The translations under genes were made by a program, and so were the position numbers. Shown here piece after piece: positions 22,378-29,036 of a stretch of DNA of 29,036 nt. The notes beneath the pieces are model-generated. The model did not search any database. It had not been told where the DNA came from and saw nothing but the letters and a program-made list of their open reading frames with translations. Position 1 is the stretch's first letter; every line of letters starts with the position of its first letter. This DNA is from Anaerolineales bacterium (lineage in GTDB: Bacteria; Chloroflexota; Anaerolineae; Anaerolineales; E44-bin32): contig WVZH01000420.1 of the NCBI GenBank assembly GCA_011772595.1, positions 29,907-58,942 on the forward strand, in the 5' to 3' direction.

Positions 22378-24342
22378 ATGTTTGAGCTCGTTGGCAAGAC
22401 GCTAGGGAAGTACATCCTCCTTTCTATGGTCGGCCGCGGGGGCGTGGCGAGCGTCTTTAAGGCGCAGGACCAGACCAACGAACAGATCGTGGCCCTCAAA
22501 ATCCTAACACCGCAATTGGCATTGGAGCCGAAGTTCCGAGAGCGTTTCAAGCGCGAAGCTGAAGTCCTTTCGCGGTTGGAGCACCCTCACATCATGCCCG
22601 TCCATGATTGGGGGGAATCGAACGGATTGTTCTACATCGTCATGCCATTCATGCAGGTGGGATGCCTGGATGACCGATTGGAAAGCGGCCCGCTGGACGT
22701 TGAGGAGGGGGCACGCGTCATCGCCCAGATCGCTTCAGCGCTTCAGTATGCGCATGACTCTGGTGTGGTCCATCGGGATGTGAAACCCTCCAACATCATG
22801 CTGGACAAAGAAGGGAATGCCTGGCTGTCGGACTTCGGTTTCGCGCACGTGGGTGATGCGTCGATGAGCCTGACGGGATCGGCTGTGATCGGAACGCCAG
22901 CATACATTGCGCCCGAGGTGGTGCTAGGGAATCCTTGTACACCCTTGTCGGATCAATATTCTCTCGGTGTGGTTCTCTACCGCATGAGTACAGGATACCT
23001 GCCGTACAACGCCGAGACCCCGATGGCGGTGGCGGTCAAGCATGCCTCCGAGCCGCTGCCGAGGCCGAGATGGGTGAATCCCAATCTCCCGGACGCCGTT
23101 GAAGCAGTCATTCTCAGGGTACTCTTGAAAGACCCGGAGAAACGCTATGAATCTGTAACGGCTTTCAATGAGGCCTTCCAGGCAGGATTACACACAGCCA
23201 TCGACATCGAATCGGGCGCCATCAAACCAGGAGCCCGCGGAAACGATGTAGGTACGGAGCTTCACGAATCGCTTGAAATGGAGGGCCTTGGCGAAGAAGA
23301 AGACAAGGAGCCAGAGGAGAATAAACGCAGGCGACGGATCCTGGCGCTGGTTCTCGTGAGTTTCCTGGCGCTTCCCTTGGCCTGTTGGGTGGGGTCGCGC
23401 TTGGGAACCGGTTTTTTCTCGATGGCCAGTCAGGTTACCGAGGTCGCAGCGGCAGATGCTCAGGAAGATTTTGATGCCACGTTATCTGCGATATCGACCG
23501 AGCTGGCACCCAGAGAAGGGACTGCCGTAGTAACCGGGGAAGTAGAGACAAAGGTGGCTATGACCGTTACGTCGATGGCACAGCAGGGGGAAGGGTTGAT
23601 CCTGGCGAGCACCACACCCACGCTCACCCTGGAAGGTGAGCTGCTTCTTTCGGGATCGCCGACAGACGATGGCTTGCCTGCAACCACGTCGACGGAGGGG
23701 CCAACCCTGGCGACCGAAACGCGGTCGCCTCCCACCGCTGCGGTTGGGTCCGGTCCTGGGCCCTCAAACACGCCGCCTCCAACCAACACGCCACCCCCCA
23801 CCAACACGCTACCTCCCGGCGTCACACCTTCGGCCACGCAGATTCCAACGGAAATCTATACGCCCACGATCACATACACACCGACACGTACCCACACGGT
23901 GACCTCGACCATCACGCCAACGCCAAGCCGGACCCACACACCAACCCAGACCAGGACCTCCACGCCAACAACTGCGATTAATTGTGGGGACATCAGATTG
24001 CAGGACTTCAGGGTTGATGATCAAAAGGTAAGTTGGAATATTGACAACACAACGGGCGCGACCATCACGATCACAGGCATTTATATCGATTGGCACAGCG
24101 GCCATGGTCTGTTAGACAAGATCGAATTGGCTGGCAATGCGATTTGGGATACGAAGGATTATTCACCCCCTACGGACATTACTTCCGGCTGGAAGGGCGG
24201 TGTGAGCCGAAGCATCCCCTCCGGTCCAAGAAAGGAGCTCATGTTCCAATTTGGTGACGAAAAGGAAGAAGCGTGCTATGACCTCGAAGTGAGCTTCGAT
24301 GTGGGCTGCATGAGGGATAGTTTCAGATGCGACAACGATTAA
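22378..24342 (+). CDS. Transmembrane Ser/Thr protein kinase with Thr/Pro stalk and Cys-bracketed ectodomain (array kinase 3)
   Basis: A 654-residue protein, closest to kinase 2. The kinase domain is complete (VALKIL, HRDVKPSN, DFG, GTPAYIAPE), although the glycine loop reads GRGGVAS, with Val replacing the usual Met. A basic stretch (NKRRRR) precedes the transmembrane helix (about 320-340, ALPLACW). Outside are DFDATLSAISTELAP and a stalk in which PPPTNT is repeated one more time than in kinase 2. The terminal domain begins at C536; besides the usual closing Cys (GCM) it has two extra cysteines (EEACYD and SFRCDN), which may form another disulfide. The frame is open to a GTG at 22351, but the ATG at 22378 matches kinase 2 exactly (MFELVGKTLGKYILL) and follows the shared upstream repeat. 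Confidence 0.93.
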   Translation: MFELVGKTLGKYILLSMVGRGGVASVFKAQDQTNEQIVALKILTPQLALEPKFRERFKREAEVLSRLEHPHIMPVHDWGESNGLFYIVMPFMQVGCLDDRLESGPLDVEEGARVIAQIASALQYAHDSGVVHRDVKPSNIMLDKEGNAWLSDFGFAHVGDASMSLTGSAVIGTPAYIAPEVVLGNPCTPLSDQYSLGVVLYRMSTGYLPYNAETPMAVAVKHASEPLPRPRWVNPNLPDAVEAVILRVLLKDPEKRYESVTAFNEAFQAGLHTAIDIESGAIKPGARGNDVGTELHESLEMEGLGEEEDKEPEENKRRRRILALVLVSFLALPLACWVGSRLGTGFFSMASQVTEVAAADAQEDFDATLSAISTELAPREGTAVVTGEVETKVAMTVTSMAQQGEGLILASTTPTLTLEGELLLSGSPTDDGLPATTSTEGPTLATETRSPPTAAVGSGPGPSNTPPPTNTPPPTNTLPPGVTPSATQIPTEIYTPTITYTPTRTHTVTSTITPTPSRTHTPTQTRTSTPTTAINCGDIRLQDFRVDDQKVSWNIDNTTGATITITGIYIDWHSGHGLLDKIELAGNAIWDTKDYSPPTDITSGWKGGVSRSIPSGPRKELMFQFGDEKEEACYDLEVSFDVGCMRDSFRCDND

Positions 24343-24479
24343 TGCGTCTCTCCTCAACCCTTGTCTTGGTTTCCACATAGTTTTACTCCGCAATTTTAAT
24401 CCAGAAGATTGTTAGTCAATTGCAAGGGTTGAACGGTACTTACACGTGCTAATCTTGTAATGGAAAACAAGGAGCCGTC

Positions 24480-24506
24480 ATGGGTTTTTTTGAGCCGGTA
24501 GGGTAG
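24480..24506 (+). CDS. Possible 8-codon leader ORF upstream of kinase 4
   Basis: AAGGAG, 5 nt, then ATG GGT TTT TTT GAG CCG GTA GGG TAG, encoding MGFFEPVG. This is a better ribosome binding site than that of kinase 4, whose ATG follows 27 nt later. It could couple or attenuate kinase 4 translation, or be the trace of an older gene start. The rest of the gap (24343-24533) shows no clear promoter and no copy of the upstream repeat. Confidence 0.3.
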   Translation: MGFFEPVG

Positions 24507-24533
24507 TTTGGATGCCGGGCTGGTAGATGGTTA

Positions 24534-26501
24534 ATGGTCGCTTTGGTTGAAAAGACTCTGGGGAATTACCTTCTTCTCGAACAGATCGGTCGCGGAGGCA
24601 TGTCCAGCGTCTTCAAGGCCCAAAATCTGATCACCAATCGGATTGTGGCCGTGAAGGTTTTGGCGCCACAGCTTGCGCTCGACGAAACCTTCCAAGCGCG
24701 CTTCATGCGTGAGGCGAAGGTCCTGATAGAACTAAGTCATCCCCATATTGTTCCCATCCTCGACTACGGGAAATCTGAAGAAATCAACTACATCGTGATG
24801 CCCTTCATGACGGTGGGAAGCTTGGATGATCGCTTACAGGATGGTCCCCTCTCGGTTCAGGAAGGCGCAAAGGTTTTCGACCAGATCGCCTCCGCATTGC
24901 ATTACGCCCACGAGAGAGGCGTCATCCATCGCGACATCAAACCCTCGAACATCTTGATGGATGGGGAAGGAAATGCCTGGCTCTCGGATTTTGGATTTGC
25001 CCATGTGCACGATGCGACCGTGAGCCTGACGGGTTCGGCGCTCATCGGGACGCCGGCCTACATGGCTCCAGAGCAGGTCCTCGGACATCCCGTATCCGAA
25101 TTGTCGGACCAATATTCGCTCGGTGTGGTTCTGTATCAGATGTGTACCGGGGCATTACCACATGACGCCGAAACGCCCATGGCCTTGGCCCTTAAACACG
25201 CCAACGAACCCTTGAGAAGACCGCGCCTTGTCAATCCCAACCTCCCTGACGCTGTGGAAAGTGTATTGATCAAGACACTAGCCAAGGATCCACTGCTACG
25301 CTTCCGCTCTGTCGCGCAGCTCAATCAAGTTTTTCAGCAAGCTTTACACTCAGCAGTTGATTTGGACGCGGGTGCGCTCAAGGCCGGAGCCAGAAGTCAG
25401 AAATTCATGCCAAGGGATGACTCTCCAGTCAGCCCTGTTAGCCCAGTGCCTCCGCTCCCTCCCATATCCCCGGTTGATTATTCGAATGCGGTGGTTGAAG
25501 ATCAACTGCGAAGCACGCGCAGATCCATTCGTGCGGCGATTCTCCTGCTTATGCTGGTCTTACCTTTAACATGCTGGGTGACGGTCAATGCGGCCCCGCA
25601 GCTGCTTTCGATCCTAGGGGTCGGGAGGCAGACCACGACTGCCAGCCCTTTCGTCGACAACCGAGCCACGGCTGATGTAATCTCAACCGATGTGGTTTGG
25701 AATGTTGGACCCTCTCAATCAACGGACGAAGTCAAGACGGCAGTTGCCGCTACGTTGACGGCGATGGTTGCCGATGCAAGCCATACCCCTGAGGGAGGCT
25801 TGCTTCCAACCTCCACAGAGGGACATTCGACGGCTACAGAGCGTAGTGGATCGGTGAGTCCGACAAGTACACCAGGCGGGATCGACCCACCTGGAGGTAC
25901 AGAGAATCCACCGACCGCAACGCATTCTCCAACGCCTACACAGACGCTGTCCTCCAGTCTTTCGCCGACGGTCCCTCCACCGACGACCACGACCGGAACC
26001 ACTCCAACCGAAGCTACACCAACGAATACGATCACCGCAACCATCATCCCGACCAAAACGATAACGGTGACCCCGACGACGACAAAAGAAACACTGATTA
26101 CCCCAACATTACCCCCCATCGTGACGACGACGACGAACGTTCCGGCCGATCCATGCGATCGGGTCGGAGTGGGGGGGTTCTCCGTGACGAACCGTAGGGT
26201 GGAATGGAAGATTGGAAACGGGAAAAGCTCTTCGATACGTCTTGTCAACATCTACATCGAATGGCCGTTGGATAACAAGAGCTTGGTGCTGGTTACGCTG
26301 TCGGGGAAGATCTTGTGGTCGGGAATCGATGATAATCCGCCGACGAGCATCGATCTGCCGAGCAAGGGCTCGGGGGACAATGTCATCCCGCCATCCTCGA
26401 TCGCGCCGCTCGTCTTCACCTTTTCGGTGGATGCTAAACCCTCGGATTACGAACTCGTCTTGCTCTTTGGGAATGGGTGCAAGATTGCTGTAGAGAATTA
26501 G
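24534..26501 (+). CDS. Transmembrane Ser/Thr protein kinase with Thr/Pro stalk and Cys-bracketed ectodomain (array kinase 4)
   Basis: A 655-residue protein, more diverged than kinases 1-3. The kinase domain has GRGGMSSVFKAQ, VAVKVLAPQ, HRDIKPSN, DFG, GTPAYMAPEQ and SDQYSLG, all active-type. The juxtamembrane region is Pro-rich (SPVSPVPPLPPISP), unlike the acidic and basic linkers of kinases 1-3. The transmembrane helix is about 334-355 (LPLTCW). Outside, the stalk is dominated by Thr (TITATIIPTKTITVTPTTTK). The terminal domain starts at C541 (CDRVGVGGFSVTNRRVEW), with NPPTS in place of SPPT and GNGCK at the end. The ATG at 24534 is a weak start context but aligns with the family (VEKTLGNYLLLEQIG). 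Confidence 0.92.
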   Translation: MVALVEKTLGNYLLLEQIGRGGMSSVFKAQNLITNRIVAVKVLAPQLALDETFQARFMREAKVLIELSHPHIVPILDYGKSEEINYIVMPFMTVGSLDDRLQDGPLSVQEGAKVFDQIASALHYAHERGVIHRDIKPSNILMDGEGNAWLSDFGFAHVHDATVSLTGSALIGTPAYMAPEQVLGHPVSELSDQYSLGVVLYQMCTGALPHDAETPMALALKHANEPLRRPRLVNPNLPDAVESVLIKTLAKDPLLRFRSVAQLNQVFQQALHSAVDLDAGALKAGARSQKFMPRDDSPVSPVSPVPPLPPISPVDYSNAVVEDQLRSTRRSIRAAILLLMLVLPLTCWVTVNAAPQLLSILGVGRQTTTASPFVDNRATADVISTDVVWNVGPSQSTDEVKTAVAATLTAMVADASHTPEGGLLPTSTEGHSTATERSGSVSPTSTPGGIDPPGGTENPPTATHSPTPTQTLSSSLSPTVPPPTTTTGTTPTEATPTNTITATIIPTKTITVTPTTTKETLITPTLPPIVTTTTNVPADPCDRVGVGGFSVTNRRVEWKIGNGKSSSIRLVNIYIEWPLDNKSLVLVTLSGKILWSGIDDNPPTSIDLPSKGSGDNVIPPSSIAPLVFTFSVDAKPSDYELVLLFGNGCKIAVEN

Positions 26502-27172
26502 CGTATTACAAGCGTTGCTCTTCTTTAATCCTGAAAGTATGAAAAATCGAAACCAAGCCCGAGGCCGACAGAATTCGTCAGCCTGATGTATTATGCAGAG
26601 GCGACCCACTGGGGCACTTTTGAATGATGTGCTGTTTTCTGGTCTTTAACCATGGGTGATTTCAGGTGAGGTTCCGCGTGTCCTGTGTGACCACTTTTAG
26701 TCCGGTGTGGAGCAAAATCACGAAGTAAACAGGAACATATGTTCGATTCGCATCCTGTTCCTACTTCTGTTCCTCCCTCTGCCAATTCCCCCGTATCATC
26801 ACCTGGGCGAAATATTAGGGTTTGAAGATAGACTCTTGTGTGCTTCTCATCTTTTATGCTATGATATAGTACTTCATTCCTATTCGTGTTCCTCCTTTCC
26901 CTTCCAGCGCTACGAGCTCCTCTTTTCTGTGGGAAGGGAAAGGATTGCGGTTTCGGTAAAATTCGGGTAAAAATGGTGCGAATTGACCTGATATTTTGCC
27001 GATATCTGCTCAATAATCCACTTGTCGATGGGATGAAGAATGCCAGGGGAGGTGGATCGGCTTGCATAGTCGTTCGCCTCTCGTTTGCCGATCCTTGTCT
27101 CGAATTGGGGGCTTCGTAGCCAGCCAGGGTGAGTAAGGCCCTGGTGGTATTAACGTGGGTAGGGAAGACAGC
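26502..27172 (+). promoter_or_regulatory. Long upstream region of kinase 5
   Basis: A 671-bp gap, A/T-richer than its surroundings, without a convincing gene. A possible promoter is TTGTGT (26836-26841), 18 bp, TATGAT (26860-26865), which would give a leader of about 300 nt. A perfect 12-bp palindrome GAACATATGTTC (26733-26744) fits GAAC-N4-GTTC, the form of LexA boxes in Gram-positive bacteria. Several TGTTCCT repeats surround it. No copy of the repeat found before kinases 1-3 is seen. Confidence 0.35.
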
Positions 27173-28999
27173 ATGGAAGAATTAGAAGGTAAGACCCTCG
27201 GAAATTATTATCTTATTGAGAGAATCGGCCGCGGGGGCATGTCGAGCGTATTCAAGGCTCGGGATTTGGCGAAGGGTAGGGCTGTGGCCGTCAAGGTGTT
27301 GGCGCCACAACTCTACATGGATTCCAGCTTCAGGGCGCGCTTCAAACGTGAGGCGAAGGTCCTCGTTGGTCTCAGACACCCCAATATCATACCCTTTCTC
27401 GATTACGGTGAAGCTGAAGGTGTGATGTTCATCGTCATGCCCTACATGCAGCTTGGTGGACTGCATCACCGTCTCCAGCGCGGGCCGATGAGCGTCAAAG
27501 AAGGTGCCCGCATCCTGGACCAAATCTCCTCCGCTCTGCAATATGCACACGATTTGGGCGTGGTCCATAGGGATGTAAAGCCCTCGAACATTTTGCTCGA
27601 TGAAGAAGGGAATGCCTATCTATCGGATTTCGGGTTCGCGCACGTCACCGATGCCTCGATAAGCCTGACGGGCTCGGCCGTGATCGGCACCCCGGCCTAC
27701 ATGTCGCCGGAGCAGATCCATGGCGAGAAAGCCACTCCGCTGTCGGATCAGTACGCATTGGGCGTGGTGTTGTATCGCATGAGCACAGGGTACTTACCCT
27801 TCGACGCCGAAACGCCCATCGCCATTGCGCTTAAGCACGCCACAGAACCATTGCCGAGGCCGAGGGCCGTCAATCCTAATCTTCCGGAGTCGGTAGAACG
27901 CGTGCTGCTCAAAGTTCTGGCGAAAGACCCCACGCAACGCTATGACTCGATCATGGCTTTCAATCGTGCTTTTCATCTGGCGTTGAAGGAAGCTATCGAG
28001 GGGATCAAACATGGACTGCCCACGGAAATCCCCCTCGAGGCGCTATCCACGAAATTGAATGGCTCGATCGTCGAAGAGGCAGTCGAAGAGGAGAGACGGG
28101 AAAGGAGAAGGCAGAGCCTGTTGCGGCGTCCTGCACTTGCGATCGCTTTGCTGGCGCTCATCGTATGCCCGTTGAGTGTCTGGGGCATGACGAGATTAAT
28201 TCCCAGCCTGACTGGTGGCGGTGCCGGCGTGGCGCTGGCTACGCCAACTGTTATCGACATCCAGGCCACGCTGGATGCGTTCGCCACGCAGATTGTGGGT
28301 CAGGAAGGGGCGGGTCTGTCAGAGGAGCAAATCGCATCGCTGCTGGCCTCTACGCTCACGGCACAAGCAAAGGAGACCGAGCAGGGGTTGCCTTTCACCG
28401 GAGAGGATGCGACCGCGACGCAGCTTGCGCTCGAGGGCGCTCTCCTGACTGGAACGCCAACGTTAGGTGGTTCTCCGGCGACGGCCACGTCAAACGGGGC
28501 TGGAGTAGAGCCATCACCGACAAGTTCATCAGGGGGAGGTGACACGGATCCAACTGCGCCGCCAACGGATGCTCCGCTCCCACCTCCGCCAACCAACACA
28601 CCAATCCCACCGACCAGCACGCCAATCCCACCGACCAACACGCCTCCGCCACCACCCACAGCCACAACAGAGAACGTTTGTGCAAACCTGAGCGTGGGTG
28701 GGAAATCGGTCCAAAAGAAGAAAGTCACTTGGAACTTCAATAACAACAGCACCATCAACGTGACGATAAGTTACGTCAAACTAACATGGCCGGATGATCC
28801 GGGCAACACATTGTTACGCATAAAGGTCGGCGAGAAGAATTTTTCTGTCAACGATACAAGCTCCCCCTCCGAGAAAAGCGGCGTCGGCTGGAATGTACCT
28901 TCCGGAGGGTTGGCGAAGATACAATTCGAATTTGAGGGTGATACCAATGCATCTTCGTACTCAGTTAGTGTAAAAGCTGGTGGGTGTACAAAAGGATAA
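27173..28999 (+). CDS. Transmembrane Ser/Thr protein kinase with Pro/Thr stalk and Cys-bracketed ectodomain (array kinase 5)
   Basis: A 608-residue protein, the shortest and with kinase 4 the most distant. The kinase domain has GRGGMSSVFKAR, VAVKVLAPQ, HRDVKPSN, DFG, GTPAYMSPEQ and SDQYALG. A basic segment (RRERRRQSLLRR) precedes the transmembrane helix (about 320-340), where the Cys-Trp motif is altered (VCPLSVW). The extracellular segment DIQATLDAFATQI follows. The stalk is Pro-dominated (PPTNTPIPPTSTPIPP), with a 21-nt DNA repeat. The terminal domain starts at C503 and is shorter, ending AGGCTKG; SPPT has become SSPS and the IWD motif is lost. The frame is open to a GTG at 27155, but the ATG at 27173 aligns with the family and has AGGGA upstream. 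Confidence 0.92.
   Translation: MEELEGKTLGNYYLIERIGRGGMSSVFKARDLAKGRAVAVKVLAPQLYMDSSFRARFKREAKVLVGLRHPNIIPFLDYGEAEGVMFIVMPYMQLGGLHHRLQRGPMSVKEGARILDQISSALQYAHDLGVVHRDVKPSNILLDEEGNAYLSDFGFAHVTDASISLTGSAVIGTPAYMSPEQIHGEKATPLSDQYALGVVLYRMSTGYLPFDAETPIAIALKHATEPLPRPRAVNPNLPESVERVLLKVLAKDPTQRYDSIMAFNRAFHLALKEAIEGIKHGLPTEIPLEALSTKLNGSIVEEAVEEERRERRRQSLLRRPALAIALLALIVCPLSVWGMTRLIPSLTGGGAGVALATPTVIDIQATLDAFATQIVGQEGAGLSEEQIASLLASTLTAQAKETEQGLPFTGEDATATQLALEGALLTGTPTLGGSPATATSNGAGVEPSPTSSSGGGDTDPTAPPTDAPLPPPPTNTPIPPTSTPIPPTNTPPPPPTATTENVCANLSVGGKSVQKKKVTWNFNNNSTINVTISYVKLTWPDDPGNTLLRIKVGEKNFSVNDTSSPSEKSGVGWNVPSGGLAKIQFEFEGDTNASSYSVSVKAGGCTKG
28601..28642 (+). repeat. 21-bp tandem repeat in the stalk of kinase 5
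   Basis: Two adjacent 21-bp units (28601-28621 and 28622-28642) differ at one base and each encode a seven-residue PIPPTxT unit. This shows recent in-frame growth of the stalk. Confidence 0.85.
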
Positions 29000-29036
29000 T
29001 GGATCACATTTGGAGTGGTATGTACGAGCTGCATTG

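Noticed and set aside
26591..27067. 158-codon ORF on the minus strand in the gap before kinase 5
   Set aside because: No recognisable motif, low-complexity Arg/Ser/Pro/Thr composition, weak start context, and it opposes its neighbours. Not excluded, but not supported.
1..29036. Search for CRISPR arrays, transposases, tRNA or rRNA genes and phage genes
   Set aside because: None was recognised. The repeats seen are gene duplications, stalk codon repeats or short palindromes.

Overview
The window looks like a chromosomal segment of a Chloroflexota bacterium, most likely Anaerolineae-like. This is inference from gene content and style, not from a marker gene. The clues are split glycine decarboxylase subunits (gcvPA/gcvPB), membrane Ser/Thr kinases with Pro/Thr-rich 'PTNTPPP' stalks, an ATP-dependent amino-acid importer with a lipoprotein binding protein, and short GC-rich palindromes between genes. 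No rRNA, tRNA, CRISPR, transposase or phage gene is visible.

Layout. Positions 1-3082 (minus strand) hold a tight housekeeping operon: an SLC13/DASS-type transporter with RCK_C domains, then tgt (overlap ATGA), then the start of uppP, cut by the left edge. Alanine racemase (alr, +) diverges from it across 59 bp. Both start codons there lie 7-8 nt after a -10 box and have no Shine-Dalgarno, suggesting leaderless mRNAs. Positions 4418-9481 (minus) form a complete branched-chain amino-acid ABC importer, livK-livH-livM-livG-livF. Positions 9919-14928 are a threonine/glycine module: an SDR-type L-threonine 3-dehydrogenase (minus) diverges from a glycine cleavage operon (+) made of a consensus promoter, a tandem glycine riboswitch with a switchable hairpin, gcvH, gcvPA and gcvPB. 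gcvT and the lipoamide dehydrogenase gene are not in the window. Positions 15296-17023 encode a nucleoside (uridine) kinase-like protein with a TGS/ThrRS-like N-terminal part.

The right 11.6 kb (17432-28999) is the most unusual part. It holds five consecutive paralogous Ser/Thr protein kinases on the + strand. Each has a catalytically intact cytoplasmic Hanks-type kinase, one transmembrane helix, a conserved membrane-proximal extracellular segment, a low-complexity Thr/Pro stalk, and a C-terminal domain of about 107 residues bracketed by two cysteines. The family is still changing. Between kinases 1 and 2 lies a decayed copy of the ectodomain (19423-19807), followed by a decayed copy of the 3' end of the upstream nucleoside kinase gene (19852-19938). 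A region of about 163 bp upstream of the start codon is repeated before kinases 1, 2 and 3. This indicates growth by tandem duplication of a unit that once included the neighbouring nucleoside kinase gene.

Taken together, the left 17 kb is metabolism and envelope supply (peptidoglycan D-Ala, undecaprenyl phosphate, amino-acid import, Thr to Gly to C1). The right part is an expanding surface-sensing kinase array whose ligands are unknown. Alignments and counts quoted here were made by eye.
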